From Blattamonas nauphoetae (lineage: Eukaryota > Preaxostyla > Oxymonadida): a stretch of DNA of 64,000 nucleotides. The notes beneath the pieces are model-generated. The model was not told where the DNA came from and did no database searches. It saw nothing but the letters and a program-made list of their open reading frames with translations. Shown here one piece after another: positions 31,862 to 43,912 of the stretch (within the stretch, counting starts at the first letter, position 1; each line of letters opens with the position of its first letter). The position numbers and the translations under genes were made by a program. Where the stretch lies: contig JARBJD010000008.1 of assembly GCA_033064195.1 (NCBI GenBank), forward strand, positions 248,001-312,000. Direction: 5' to 3'.

Positions 31862-32944
31862 ATTCAAGTGGAATTGTCTTCAAAACTATTCACAGAAAAA
31901 ATGATGGACATGATCAATGTCCTGACTGGAAGACCTTATTTGGCGACACTTCTCCCGCATGAAGTCGCTATGCGTCCTGTTCCTTCCTGCCAATCATTGG
32001 AATTGATGCTCTCCTCCTGCTCAAAAGCTCTCAACACTCACATTTCTGTTCACTCAACCGCACTCTCCCTCTATCCACTCTATCAAGCCCTCGTCAATAT
32101 CATGTATCACAACCCAGCCCTCCGTGTGATATGTCTGCCCAAATGTCTTGAGATTTTGGAATATTTGGCAGGAAAACTTGAAGACGAAAGAATTCACGTC
32201 GACAAACTATTCACGCGCCTTTATCCATCACCAGATGGCAGTCTTGATCCCTTCTTCAATTCTCTGACACTCATCGAGCAACTCTCCACCCCTTCGCAGA
32301 TGAAGACCATCCTTCGATTCTATTTCAGTTTCGGTGGCTTAGCATGGAACCCGAAATATAAATTGACGTCTCACGCGTGGTTCGCCCCCTTTTTCCTCAG
32401 AATCGTCGATTTTGGGATAAACTACGCGGACAGAGATGAACAAGAACGGATTTTTGGAGACGTGAGCGAATGCCTACAGCTGGACTTCTACTTTTTTCCG
32501 CGGCATCCAGTCAAATATAAACTAGCTCAGTACATCGTCTCATACAACGACAACCGATGGAATCTCTTCACTCAACTCAGACGAACGTTTTACCAAACCG
32601 AAATGACCCCGTTGAAATGGAGTGTGTTGAAGTTGATAGACTTGTATCGCAGGGCATGCGAGTTGCTGAAAATCAAATCGACACTCTTTTCGGTCAAAGC
32701 TGACAATATATACCTCACTCTCGCGATGCTGGATTCAAACGATGAATTCAGACAGCACATTCGCAGATATGCTTTCGAGCTCAGTCGAAGAAAAAGTCAC
32801 AAAAGAGCTCTGCAATCTGCAGGATGGGAAGACGCGTTGGAACTGCAGACCACGTACAGACCATTCAACCGTTTCTTTGACTTCAAGGAGCGTCCGGAAT
32901 TCATCGAAGTTGTCCGGTCACTTGGATGTACCCTCATTCCATAA
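31862..32944 (+). CDS. Unrecognised alpha-helical protein, 3' end supplied by the foldback element
   Basis: The frame opens after an AG acceptor-like site (TTTTACAG at 31861), so an upstream exon is likely. The first in-frame ATG is at 31901 (MMDMINVLTGRPYLATLL), giving 347 residues. The product is Leu-rich with regularly spaced helices (SLELMLSSCSKAL, LYPLYQALVNIM, WSVLKLIDLYRRACELL) and could be an ARM/HEAT-like solenoid. There is no signal peptide, membrane helix or catalytic motif. The last residues (TLIP) and the TAA stop lie inside the left arm of the 851-bp foldback, so the original C terminus has been replaced or lost. Function unknown. Confidence 0.6.
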   Translation: MQVELSSKLFTEKMMDMINVLTGRPYLATLLPHEVAMRPVPSCQSLELMLSSCSKALNTHISVHSTALSLYPLYQALVNIMYHNPALRVICLPKCLEILEYLAGKLEDERIHVDKLFTRLYPSPDGSLDPFFNSLTLIEQLSTPSQMKTILRFYFSFGGLAWNPKYKLTSHAWFAPFFLRIVDFGINYADRDEQERIFGDVSECLQLDFYFFPRHPVKYKLAQYIVSYNDNRWNLFTQLRRTFYQTEMTPLKWSVLKLIDLYRRACELLKIKSTLFSVKADNIYLTLAMLDSNDEFRQHIRRYAFELSRRKSHKRALQSAGWEDALELQTTYRPFNRFFDFKERPEFIEVVRSLGCTLIP

Positions 32945-33781
32945 CCCGTCACTTTTTCAAAACCCGTCACTATTTTGATGGGTCTTCAAATTGATGTTTT
33001 CACTTCGCTTTTTTAATGCAAAACTGATTTTAATAAAGTAATTTAGGAAATGCAATCAATAAAAAACAAATCGAGGAAAAAGTCTGGCTTATAATACATT
33101 CTTGTCCCTGTGGAGTTGATCAACCCTGAATTTTGTTGTGGGTGTTCCTCCTCAACCAGCTGTCGGAATCACGTCCCGTTTTCACAAAAACGAACCATTC
33201 GGTGAATTATCTCATTTTCTCACCGTTTTTCCTGCAATTTCCCAACACAACCAAACTTATTTTTTTCATTTGTCAGCATCTGTCAAAAAATGGTCCTTTC
33301 TTGTCACAAATACTTGAAGATCAGTCGGATATTTATGATATGATGCGTTTAAGATTATCACCCTCGCGTCCAAATGGTTTTTTTGAAAATAAAGTTGAGA
33401 AAAAGTTCAAAATTGAGAGAACACTGATGATTTCAATCATTTTCACTGAAATGCCGAAATGTGGAGTCCGCTAGAAAAAGGAGAAACGGTGAGAAAATGA
33501 GATAATTCACCGAATGGTTCGTTTTTGTGAAAACGGGACGTGATTCCGACAGCTGGTTGAGGAGGAACACCCACAACAAAATTCAGGGTTGATCAACTCC
33601 ACAGGGACAAGAATGTATTATAAGCCAGACTTTTTCCTCGATTTGTTTTTTATTGATTGCATTTCCTAAATTACTTTATTAAAATCAGTTTTGCATTAAA
33701 AAAGCGAAGTGAAAACATCAATTTGAAGACCCATCAAAATAGTGACGGGTTTTGAAAAAGTGACGGGTTATGGAATGAGGG
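32931..33781. mobile_element. 851-bp foldback element
   Basis: Two arms of ~300 bp (32931-33231 and 33480-33781) are almost perfect inverted copies, starting CCCTCATTCCATAACCCGTC, around a ~250-bp centre. TA flanks both ends. Each end carries two CCCG boxes at positions 15 and 33, the same layout as the pogo-like element at 41487. There is no transposase. Near-identity of the arms suggests recent origin or ongoing conversion between them. Confidence 0.9.
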
Positions 33782-33783
33782 TA

Positions 33784-34036
33784 ATGTATATGCGGAAAGA
33801 ATCTTCTTTTTCATTTGACACGGTCAGTTCAAGTTTAAGCTGGAGTGGACGCCTTAAGCCTCTGTTTCGTTTCACAACTCGCTATTCTGATACATTCTTC
33901 AAGAATAATGTGAGATTCTGGAATTTGGTGATTCATAACACGACGCAGTTTGGAACTATCCCTAACACAGAAAGAGTATCCACATAAACGAGAGTGAAGT
34001 GACAAAGAATAAAAAGAAGATTTAAAATGCAACAGG
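33784..34036. other. Spacer between foldback and ARM-like gene
   Basis: A plus-strand frame (33784-33987) is open for 67 codons and ends near a TAA. It could be the displaced 3' end of the interrupted gene at 31862, but no homologue is available in the window to test this. Confidence 0.25.
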
Positions 34037-35583
34037 TCACATCGTCACCACATTCGATCCCAGCAACAGCGAAATAGGGTGACACACCTCAGTTATTTCG
34101 TGGTGACAATTCTTGTTCTTGTAGTGCATCATCGTTTGTTCGAGTCTGTCTTCGAATGCTTCCGAAAACAGAGCTCGAGTCACAACCTTCACAGAGAGGA
34201 CCAATTCAGGGTATTCCCACTTCCTTTCTTCGAGCAATGTGGAACTATTGAAGAGATTTACCCAGAGGGCACCATCGTGTTCCAAGTTTGAGAGAGAGCT
34301 CATAAATGCCATCACAATCGGAGATGCGAGAACAAACTCCAATGTTAGACGATGATACAGAGCCATGCGAATGTGTCTGAGCAATAACATCATCAAATAT
34401 TTGAATGATTGTTGATTTAGAGAGTACCGATTTGAGATTATAGTACCCGGACAAACCCGTTAGAGCGGATAAACCCGTTAACCATTCCACAGGAGCATAG
34501 CAGTCCCCCCTCTTCACTAAAATTATCCTTCCACTTCCCGTTCATTACTCTCTTCATTATTTTTAAAATAGGAGGTACTGTTGAAAGAATGATTGTGAAA
34601 TGGAATGAGAAAAATGTAAGTCGAAATGTGCTCGGAACTTAGCCAATGTCTTCCCAGGCGTCCAAGGGATGGTACATTGAGATGCAACCTCTTTGTACTC
34701 AGCATCACATGCAGGGTGTCGTGGCTGGTCATTCATCGATTTGAAATGACCCATAGACCTCGATCAAACGACTGAACAAGAGACCAATCATTTCAGAATT
34801 CTACCGATTACTTTCTTTTCCACACAACATATCAGTCGTCAGAATAAAAGGATCAATGTGAAGTGGGGTATGTTGGTAACGGGTTTATCCGACTTAACGG
34901 GTTTATCCGGGTACTATTAGAAATGTCACAAACTGAGACGATGGAAGAACGACCTTCCAGAAGAGGTTTTCACGATGGCGGAATGGGTTGATTGGAGCGG
35001 ATGTCGAGTACGATCGGTCTGAGCTTGAGAGGAGGAGGAAGTCATCGATGGTTTCAATCAGACTCTTGACGAGCACTTCATGTCCGGAAATTGGCAGGAG
35101 ATGTGGTTGTACTGTCTCTAACACATTGGACACGAGCTCTGCCTCCACAAGATGATAATGTTCCTCAGTTCGACTGTTTGAGAGGATGGAGTTGAGGAAT
35201 GCCAGCGATGAAGCAACCACTGTCGAGTGAGATGATGATGTCAGAGTGAGAATGCTTCGAACAAAACCAGAATATGTTCCGTCTGAAGGGGGAACGAGGT
35301 TAGTCATGTATTTCCGTGCAATTTCTGTGTTTTTCACTTTCGAACCGAGGCTCCTCAAAAACTGGGAAGCTCTGTCTTGAAGGGGTTTGTCAAATGAATG
35401 TTGTTTAGTCACGAGGGCAACGAGCGAGCTATAGATTGCTGATTCATCTGCGAAAGTTAAATCCAAGTTTAGATCGAAATCCAGGAACGATGTACCTTCT
35501 GAGACGAACATCAGTTCGGAATCAGAGGTGCACGAGAGATGAGCATGAGATGGAGCAGATTGACGAATTGATTCTTCTTGCAT
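34037..35583 (-). pseudogene. ARM-like repeat protein gene broken by a MITE
   Basis: Starts at the ATG ending at 35583 (MQEESIRQSAPSHAHLSC) and ends at TGA 34037. The N-terminal part (FLDFDLNLDLTFADESAIYSSL; SHSTVVASSLAFLNSIL; VLPSSQFVTFLI) and the C-terminal part (LTLEFVLASPIVMAFMSSL; FEDRLEQTMMHYKNK; ISLLLGSNV) match a family of ARM/HEAT-like hypothetical proteins that I associate from memory with Blattamonas. The 476-bp MITE at 34441-34916 places a stop after VTFLI. Without the MITE and one TTA the frame is continuous (VTFLISNRYSLNQQ). Role unknown, presumably a protein-binding solenoid. It is divergent from A2 with 71 bp between the starts. Confidence 0.75.
34441..34916. mobile_element. 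476-bp MITE, copy 2, inside the ARM-like gene
   Basis: Same element as 26453-26928 in inverse orientation, same length, with TTA on both sides (34438-34440, 34917-34919). It is inserted in the coding sequence of the ARM-like gene. Confidence 0.92.
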
Positions 35584-35654
35584 TTTTGTCTACAGATCGA
35601 TCAGAACGAGTAATATGCCGATCGATTTGTGCTGGAATTCCAGTCTTCCTCCAA
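35584..35654. promoter_or_regulatory. 71-bp divergent intergenic between ARM-like gene and A2
   Basis: Separates two opposed ATGs. It contains sequence similar to the region just before the A/B start codons (CGATCAGAACGAGTAATATGCC against GGAACGAATAATGTGCC at B1), so part is 5' UTR of the A family. A very compact shared promoter is inferred. Confidence 0.3.
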
Positions 35655-36464
35655 ATGCGTCTTCATGTCTGTGTTGCGATTCCCCTCTTCGTTTCCATCT
35701 TCCGATTGACGTGTCCCGTAAAGGCAATCCCCGATGCAAGTTTTTTCGACCTGAAACCAATTCTTGAAGAATTGACTGAAACACGAAACTCCAACATCGA
35801 GAGCAGAAACAAACCAATCCATCTCCATGGACAATACCATGTGTTGGAATATGTTGTCAGATCACTGAACATCTCGATTATTGGGGCTCAGTCAACATCG
35901 ATCGTTTCGAGCAGACCAGAAGGTAATCAGGCTCTTTCCAACTCTAACCCATCAGCGATGCTGATTGTATCAAACAGCACAGTTGCACTGTCGTCACTTC
36001 GATTGATATGCAATGGAGACCACATTTCTGTTGCGACAATCAGCGAATCGTCGTTGTCGGTGTAAAACTGCAAAATTGGTGCTGCTTCAAACACGAGTCC
36101 CTTTTTATCGACGTGGACACCCACAGACAACTCGATACTGCTTGTTGTGGACACCCAAGTGAGCTGGAAGCACGCGACTTCTCTTCCACTTTTTGGAACG
36201 CTGCCAACAAATCACAAGTCTCTGGTGACTGAATGGTCGGAGAACAGCTTTTTGAGAAGGGAGACAGGTCAGATGAGGGGTCTTCTGTCGATTGTTGGGA
36301 GTGGACTCACTTTTTCGAACTCAGCGTTGCCTCTCGCAACTGGCCCCCTTTTTGATTTTGGGTTCGACGCAGACAACACCCAGCAATCACTGTTGGCAGC
36401 ATCGGTTTGTCTGACAAGATCAGTGATGACGAACGTGACGAGTCGTCGTCGCTTGATTGGTGAC
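35655..36464 (+). pseudogene. A2 piece 1: signal peptide and first beta-helix
   Basis: The ATG at 35655 opens a signal peptide (MRLHVCVAIPLFVSIFRLTC). The conserved N-terminal helix follows (HGQYHVLEYVVRSLNISIIG; MLIVSNSTVALSSLRLICNG) to a TAA at 36063; the same frame then resumes (NCKIGAASNTSPFLSTWTP) until the hAT target site TTGGTGAC. It resembles B2 more than A1 in this region. Confidence 0.8.
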
Positions 36465-36661
36465 CAGGGCTTTCCAAAATGGGAGCCATGTTCGAAAATA
36501 GCTATCAAAAACTGAGAAAATGGTTGTCTAATTTAGAGTAGGCTTTCATAGGGAGCCGCAGACTATGTGTTCGGCAGAAAGGGAGAACGAGAGGTTTTGA
36601 TCGAACCCAACATTAAATCAAAGTACCAGTTCTTTTTTCTCTAATCTTGGAAGTTAGTCAT

Positions 36662-39072
36662 ATGGATCAAATTGGTAAACAATCAGCCCTCATACAGAGG
36701 TTTCAGATCGAATTCGGCAATTCTGACTCCGTCTTTCGGATTGTGGAAGATTCAGGAATTATTTGTACTCTCTGTTCGAACTACTACAAAAACATCTTCA
36801 AAACACAGAAAGCTTTCATCAATCATCCTTCCTCGACGCTAAAATTCAACAATTTAACGAAACATATCTCGTCTAGAAGACATCAAGCAGCAGAAAACGA
36901 TGATGTGCCCACGAATGTTCCAAACAAGCGGTCGCTCCCGCTTCCTCAACTCTCTGAAATTCTACTCCAAAATCTATTTCGTGCCGTGCATTGGATAGTC
37001 AAAAACAATCAACCGATCCAACTGTATTCGTCACTAATTGAACTTCTAGATCGAGCCTCGGGTGTGCCATCGGAATCAGTAGGCACATATAGATCTCATC
37101 GATCGTTTCGGAAAGGCTTAGCAATTCTTTCAAAGACCTTCGGCTTCAGATCAAACAATCTGAATTCATCATTTCCAAAGTTTTGTCTTGTTCTCGACAC
37201 TACCACAGATTTAATGGGTCAAACCCATCTCATTATTTTACTAACGTTCCTTGATTTGGATTTCACGCCACAATCACAAATCCTCGCACTTCCTGCATTG
37301 GAAACCTCATCAGGAGAGGAAATGCAAATCTCGATTCAGAATGTTCTATCGAAGCACAATCTCGACGTCTCACAATGCATTGGGCTTTCGACAGACGGGG
37401 CCAGTTCGATGGTAGGTCTCCAAAATGGATTGCTGGGAAGACTTAAGAGGGTTGGGTTCTGTGGCTTGCACGTACACTGTTTTGCACATCGTGTGCAAAT
37501 CCTCATCAACAGAGTCCAACAATTCACCCACAATTCTCAATTTAAGCAAGCGATCAAAGAGCTCCAACGTGGTGCAGCGTGGCTAAGAAAGAGTGGGAAC
37601 AGGAGGAAACGACTGGAGGCACTGCAGAGACACCAACATTCCCATCTCACAACTATCCCGATTGTCCATCGAATCCGGTGGACGTCGGTGTATCGGTCTC
37701 TCACCCACGCTATCGCTGTCTTTTCTTCCATGAGAAAAGTCATCCAGTCTTTTGCTTCATCACGCAAAAAGGATCTATCCTTGAAGTCGGCTTGGTCAAG
37801 TTCTCTACTGTCACAATTTATCATTCTCGAACGAATTTTAACACCTCTAAACAATCTGACACTTGCTGTGCAGTCGGAAAGGCTCACAGTTTTTACGCTT
37901 CAGCAGAAGCTCAATCAAACTATCCTGGAACTCTCTGAAATTGGCTCACCATCTCTTCTCCTCGAGTCAATTTCGAATCGAACACTGTTTGATGCATCTC
38001 TACAGGATCTGGAAATTGTGAGTAATGGATTGAGGATGGCAGCTGATTTGGAGAAAGAGTTGCGGGCCGAGACAAAACAAGGAGAGTGGAGGTTGTTGGT
38101 GGACTTATTTTCTTGGACCGACGAAGACGAACTAATGATGTCGAGGAGCGCATTCAAACAGCTATCGGATCTCCTCTCCGGACATTTTCCCACTTTTCAA
38201 ACAATTTCTCTCGATGCTGAATTTGATCGTTATGTTCTAGTCTGTCAAGAGAATCCAGGTCTTTCTCTCGAAAGAGGCCTCCAGAGGGCACTTCATTTCT
38301 CGAGTATGAACGACGTTGGTTCGTTTCCACGCATCACCCTTTTTCTCACATGTGTTTCATCCTTTCTCCTACTTCAGTTGCTGCTGAGAGAGGATTCAGC
38401 CGAAAGAACCGGATAAAGACTTCATTCCGAATGTCTCTCTCGAACAAAACCTTGGAGGCCCTCTTCCTTCACTCAACAAATGGGCCAGAGACTCTCTCAG
38501 AAGATCAGCTCACTTCACTCATCTCAAAGTATAGACAAAAACATCCACTGACTCGATATTCACCGATTCGACGCGGTGTGAAGCGCTATGGGTCTCCAGA
38601 AATCTCAGTTGGTGAAAAGGTGATGAAGCCAGGGATTGGATTTGGAACCCAGATTGAAAGGCTCTCAGCTGAAATGGATCGATGTGATGAATGGGAAAGA
38701 GAAAGTGAAGCTACTCTGGTCTGGAGCAGTTTGGCCAATGAACAGACTCATTCTTCAATGCTGGTGCTCCCGTGTTCAAACGACTCAATCAGATCCATGC
38801 CAGTTCCATTTGATGCTCCACTTCACAATCACACCAACTTTGAACAGGTGAATTCATTCCCTCCTCGTTTTGACCCGGTTTTCCAACATTTCTCTGGCCG
38901 CCGGAATCAAGAAGTGGAAAAGCAAGATACTCCTTCTTTGTCAACACAGATTCAGAAAGCCTTTTCGTCACAGGAGGACAATTTCGGGACAGAACAGCAG
39001 GATTCTTCGGATCTGAATGAAGAAATGATGGAGAATTCGATGTTGTACCTTCCGACAATGCGATTTTCTTGA
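36662..39072 (+). CDS. BED-finger hAT transposase with one frame change
   Basis: The ATG at 36662 (MDQIGKQSALIQRF) starts a BED-type zinc finger (CTLCSNYYKN ... LTKHISSRRH). Then comes an RNase H-like hAT core: CLVLDTTTDLMGQTHL, CIGLSTDGASSMVGLQ, HVHCFAHRVQILI, IRWTSVYRSL. The dimerisation region (SPTSVAAERGFSRKNRIKTS) is in the next frame from about 38350, so there is one frameshift between ~38340 and 38385. An extra ~200-residue polar tail follows to 39072. The family acts as a nuclear DNA-cutting enzyme on CAGGG-type TIRs. Because of the frameshift this copy is probably inactive. Confidence 0.82.
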
Positions 39073-39298
39073 AAGAGAATGCCTCTTCAACATCCAAACT
39101 CACGCCTCGCCCGACTCCTCAAATCTCTATGCACAGGCCGCCTCTCACCCACCTCGAGAGCTTCACAAGTGCAACACTCGCCAATGAGACAGGAACAGAA
39201 GAAGCTGTTCATGCCATCGCCTCCACACCCCAACCACCCCGCGCACTCGTCTCTCTTCGTCACCCTCGCTTTCGCCATCCCAACGCACCCCTCCCGCG

Positions 39299-41429
39299 AT
39301 GATTGAATACGAAGGGAAGATCGTTCGTCGTCGCTACAACCCAAGTCGCACACCGTCCAACGACGACCATCTCTGGCGGAGAGTGCCGAAGTATCAAGTT
39401 GACAAATATCCCATGGAGGAGAGTGGATCAGAACCAATGACACCAGATTCCATGATTTCGATGTACAACGAAGGGCTGCTGTCGACCGAACCAGAAAGAA
39501 GGAGGGTTTCTGAACCGATTCAAATCAGAGACTAAACAACCACACCTCCTTCCCTCCGCAGATCGACGGAGCACGCACACGAATCGGCAGTGGCGTCGCC
39601 TCGAGTGGTTCAGAACAGACTGTCGCTCCAATTTGAGGAGGTCAACCTGCCTGTTTTGAGGTTTACGAACTCTACGACAGCTGAAGGGATTCAAACGAGA
39701 GATATGATCCTGGAGATCCCAGAAGTGTTGGGGAAGGATGAGGAGATTGACGGCACACACGATGAACAGGCAGTTCCAGCGACGGAACCAGCAATGGTGA
39801 AGGAACCAGCGGAAGAAACACAAGATTCACTTTCACAAAACTCATCATCATCAATCCAAATTAGCAGTCTTTCTCACCAAAGCCAGGATCAAACTCCATC
39901 CGAATCGAAAGAAGAAGGCGACACACACACTCCTTCAAACTCGATCGCCCGATAGCCAATCCCCGATCCACAACCATCACAAGCGCGCTCTCCCTCTCCA
40001 GAACCCGTCCTTCCTCAACAAAACTCATCATCATCAATCCAAATTAGCAGTCTTTCTCACCAAAGCCAGGATCAAACTCCATCCGAATCGAAAGAAGAAG
40101 GTGACACACACACTCCTTCAAACTCGATCGCACCAACTCCTCCAATTTCGGCCAAGTCGCCACTTCACCACCGTCTCCCTCCCTCGAAGCTTCGAGCTCG
40201 CCAAGTCCTCCTTCTTCGCCATCTGATTCGTCGTCGTCCGCCTTCCTGTCTCAACTCACCAGCGGCGAAACATCAGCGCCTGTCTCGGAAACCAACGATT
40301 TCTTCAACACTCCGCAGGCCTCTCTCGTCAAACGACAGTCAGGATTCACCAAAACAAGCCCTGATTTCCTGAGCGATTTGGAGGGAATGAAGGATGAGGC
40401 GGGTGAGTCGTTGGGTGTTGCTCGTCAGATGGTGTTAGAGACACTTCCGCCACTCCCACCGCCAGCTCCGTCGTTGATGAGACCGAAGGAAGAAGAATCG
40501 ATCGTCCCACATCAACCTGTCCTTCTTCCAGCGATCAAACTGAATAGAACTCACTCCCTCCCTCAGAATCTCAAGATGATTCTAATACCATCGACGACAG
40601 CGCTGAATCAGCCCAAAAGTTCAACTATTACGCTCCAAAACCAGACTCACTACTCGATTTACACCATCGCTCCCGAAGAGACCTCATCTCTTCCGACGCC
40701 GAGCTCTTTTCTTCGTCCGACGATGCACACTCAACTATCCCTCGCTCGCCTCTGACAGATTGGAAAGCTGACGAATACACACTCCCAACGTCGCAGTCGA
40801 TGGTTGGACTGAAAAAGAAGAAGAAACCGCGCAAGTCAGCCAGATTCTCCGCAGACCGATCGACAAAGTAGATGCGAATGGAAAGACAGCAGAAAATGAT
40901 CAACGAGCAGATGGAGCAGGAGCGGATGAATTCGGAGGTGACAGCGAAGCCGAAGACGAAGAAGAAGGGACGAAATATCAAAGTGACGAAAGAGGAAAAG
41001 ACGAACAGTGTCTTCCAGCCATCCACGCCTCAAGCCGGCGGAAAGAAGAAGAAGATGCTGAAGAAACAACCGCCGTTCGGAGCGAACAAGCCGGGTCTTC
41101 TTTTGATGCCACTGACTCCACGCTCCACGCCACAGCAGCACCCGCTCACGCCACAACTCAGAGGACAGCAACTGGCGACGTCGCTGACTGGACTGAACGT
41201 GACTGCGTCGCTCCTCCAGCCACTCACATCCACATCCTCCACCACTCAGCCGTCGACACCTCAACCATCTGTGTCTCTTCGCTCGAGACGAACATCACTC
41301 TCGCCAAGTCCGAATGTTGGGAACGATCGAGGCCAATCCCCAACCACGTCACCCCACCTCTCCCTCATCAGCACTCGATCCATGCAAGGTCGCCTTCCCT
41401 TCTTCATCTCCCTCCACTCTCTCGTGTAA
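39299..41429 (+). other. Cargo region of hAT: low-complexity ORFs, not recognised
   Basis: Several plus-strand frames are open in succession: 39299-39535 (MIEYEGKIVRRRYNPSRT), 39590-39955, 40378-40755 and 40872-41429 (185 codons, Lys-rich then Pro/Ser/Thr/Gln-rich: MLKKQPPFGANKPGLLLMPL). The composition suggests a disordered protein with basic tracts, spread over exons or shifted frames. A 114-bp block is duplicated in it. I recognise no domain. It may be a captured host gene or an accessory gene of the element. Confidence 0.35.
39836..40132. repeat. 114-bp direct duplication
   Basis: 39836-39949 (CAAAACTCATCATCATC ... CTCGATCGC) is repeated almost exactly at 40019-40132, 183 bp downstream. 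Differences are one or two bases. Confidence 0.85.
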
Positions 41430-41486
41430 ACACTCGTCATCCCAGCGACATCCAACCAGACAGTCTCTCCAGCCGAAACTCGTGTA

Positions 41487-43532
41487 TAGTCCGTCAAAAA
41501 CCCGGACTTCGTCAAAAACCCGTCGTTTTCCGGTGTTAAATCGCTCCCCACGATTTCTCCACTTCACTCTGAATATGATCGACATCTCTGATATTTTTGG
41601 TCTATTGAACATTTTACTCACTTCAAAACATTTTGAATCGAGCATTTTTTTCACAAAAAGACTGAATCAAAATTGAAAAGATGATCACACCCACAACATT
41701 TTTATGTCGTCATCAGAACCTCATTTTCTCAGTCCAGAGGAAGTTTCAAAAATTATTGTGAAACAGGAATACCTTTCGATTCCGAATCGAGTTGCTCGTG
41801 GACTGAAATTGTACGAAGACGAACACGTCAAGCTGGAGACCCTCGCAGAAAGCAACCTCGGATCTCCTTCCCAACTGCGTCGCGGAAGGCGAGCTCTTAA
41901 GGATGGACGAGAAGTCGGAATCAATGGTCGTCCTCGCTTTTTCAGTTCAGCTGAAGAAACTGACCTTGAAATGAAAGTCCTCGAAGACATCTCGCGCAAT
42001 GTTCCGATTAAGGTGTCTCGAGTTATGACTCATGTTTGCTTCTTTTTTTCATGAAAATCGCATTTAGGCAAAAGAAATCGTTTTACGTCGAAATGATCCA
42101 ATAAAAAAATTGGCTGAAGTGAAACGACCCACAATTTCGAACTGGATAGATCAGAATCCAGTGCTCCAGCGATCCCTTCCATCTTTTTTGAGTCCCGAAA
42201 GAATTGCTGCTACGACTGTCGAAAGCATGACTGAATGGTTCAAATTGCTCAAAAGTGTTGTGATTGATGCGAAGATCGATGATGACATGATTTTCAATTT
42301 TGACGAAACCTCTCTCAGAATCGATGAGGATAAACAGTCGATGGTTGTGTGGTATCGCGGTGAGAATGTCCCGCCGAATTCCGAAAATAAAAGAGTTGTC
42401 AACGCAACCTTAGCTTGTACGATCTGCGCCGATGGTTCTTCACTTTCACCAATTCTGCTATATCCTACCAACACGCCTGTCGCCGAATTCTCTGGATTGA
42501 GTGCTCATCACATCATCTCACTCTACGAGGGAAGCGGATACATGACATCAACTCTTTTCCAAAAGTTGTCGAAAATGTCATCATTCCAGAAATCACAGAA
42601 AAGCGTGATAAGAGTCCCAAAAAAATGCGGAATGCACTTCTTCTCCTCGATGGAGCATCATCTCACATGTTTCCTGAATTTCAAGAGATGGCTGAAAAGG
42701 CATACATTCAAATTCTCTTCCTCCCACCTCACTCATCATCAATCTCACAACCTCTTGATGGCTATTGTTTCGCAAGTTTCAAGTCAGAACTCTCTCGAAA
42801 ATACATTCAACCCGAATCAAACTCAATTTCAGCTTACAGAACCGAACTCGCACGAATTCTGCCAGATTGTTTGGCGACGTCAATGAAACCCTGTGTCATC
42901 AAGGCATCATTCGCTCGATGTGGGGTTTCTCCACTTTCACTCGCTCAATTGATTCAACTAGTCCCTTCCAAACCAGAATCAGAAACACCATCTTCATCCA
43001 TACTGTCTTCTGGAAACGACTTGTGAAACTCCCGCTTCTCACCACACAGCTATTCAAACAAAACCGAAATATCAGGGAAGACTTCTTACAACTCTCACTC
43101 AAAGAAAACGTGGTTTCACTCCGAAGATTCAAATACACACCAAATTGAATGTGATCCAATCTTCAGAACGACCTCAAAAATCGAAACAACTAACCCTTGA
43201 TGAAATAAAACCACAGAAAAGGCAAGAATCAACACGAATCGAGTCTGTTCAGTCTGTTTTTCCACTTTCAAAGAGCCGAATCAATGTCCTTCATGATGAT
43301 GACAGTGACTTTTTGGACGAGTCGACTTCAGAAAAAATAACTTCACAGAATGACTCTTTGTAACAGATTTTTCGACTATCACTTCATTTAAGTAAATTCT
43401 CTGGTATTTGAATCAGAATTAAAAAAACAAGTTGAATTGAGAAAAAAAAGTGAAATGTTTGATCAACCCCACAAAACTTGAGAATCCATGAAAGGACGGG
43501 TTTTTGACGAAGTCCGGGTTTTCGACGGACTA
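41487..43532 (+). mobile_element. Pogo-like (Tc1/mariner superfamily) transposon, 2.05 kb
   Basis: Ends TAGTCCGTCAAAAACCCG and the inverted TAGTCCGTCGAAAACCCG, flanked by TA on both sides, nested in the cargo region of the 7.8-kb hAT. Each terminus has two AAACCCG boxes 18 bp apart (CCCG at 15 and 33). It encodes a DDE_1 transposase with an intron (41704-43026). The ends are nearly identical, so the insertion is young. Confidence 0.9.
41704..43026 (+). CDS. Pogo/DDE_1 transposase, one intron, one frameshift
   Basis: Exon 1 41704-42012 (MSSSEPHFLSPEEVSKII, a helix-turn-helix-type N terminus with LRRGRRALKDGREVG). Phase-0 intron 42013-42067 (55 nt, GTGTCT...TTTAG). Exon 2 starts at 42068 (AKEIVLRRNDPIKKLAEV). 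The DDE_1 catalytic core shows FNFDETSLRI, then LLLDGASSHMFPEF and PPHSSSISQPLD. The frame changes near 42565, between SGYMTSTLFQK and VENVIIPEI, a single-base indel. The C-terminal ~40 codons before 43026 are polar. Two further open segments (to 43148 and 43145-43363) could be 3' coding sequence. It should recognise the element's boxed ends and cut at TA; this copy is frameshifted. Confidence 0.82.
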
Positions 43533-43629
43533 TAACACCACTGACAAGCTGACCTCAACACGATCTCCCCGAAATCATGTCCATTTTGTTCCATTAAATT
43601 GCGATGCACATTCCGGATGCTAAATGACA

Positions 43630-43912
43630 GCTGCGCATCGCCGCTCGCGTCATTGAAACTCTCTCGTCATCCAATCTGAGAAGCCTCGTGTTTATCGGCG
43701 ATGAGGAGCGAGGGTGGAGAGACACACAACGAATGCGAATGTCGCCAGCACCGCTGGTCAGAACAGAGGAAGTCATTCCAGGTACTTCTCGTGACATGTA
43801 CTGGGCATTATCGATGGACAGAATTTCAATCACAAGCTTCAACCTCAACCCAGTCGAGAGAACAAGGGAACAGGAAAGCAAAGAGGACGTCGAGGAAGAC
43901 TCAGACGAGTGA
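43630..43912 (+). other. ORF fragment in hAT cargo
   Basis: Open for ~94 codons (IAARVIETLSSSNLRSLVFI, then WRDTQRMRMSP and an acidic end EDVEEDSDE, TGA). The hydrophobic start and acidic end look like real protein, but there is no ATG and I do not recognise it. Confidence 0.25.
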
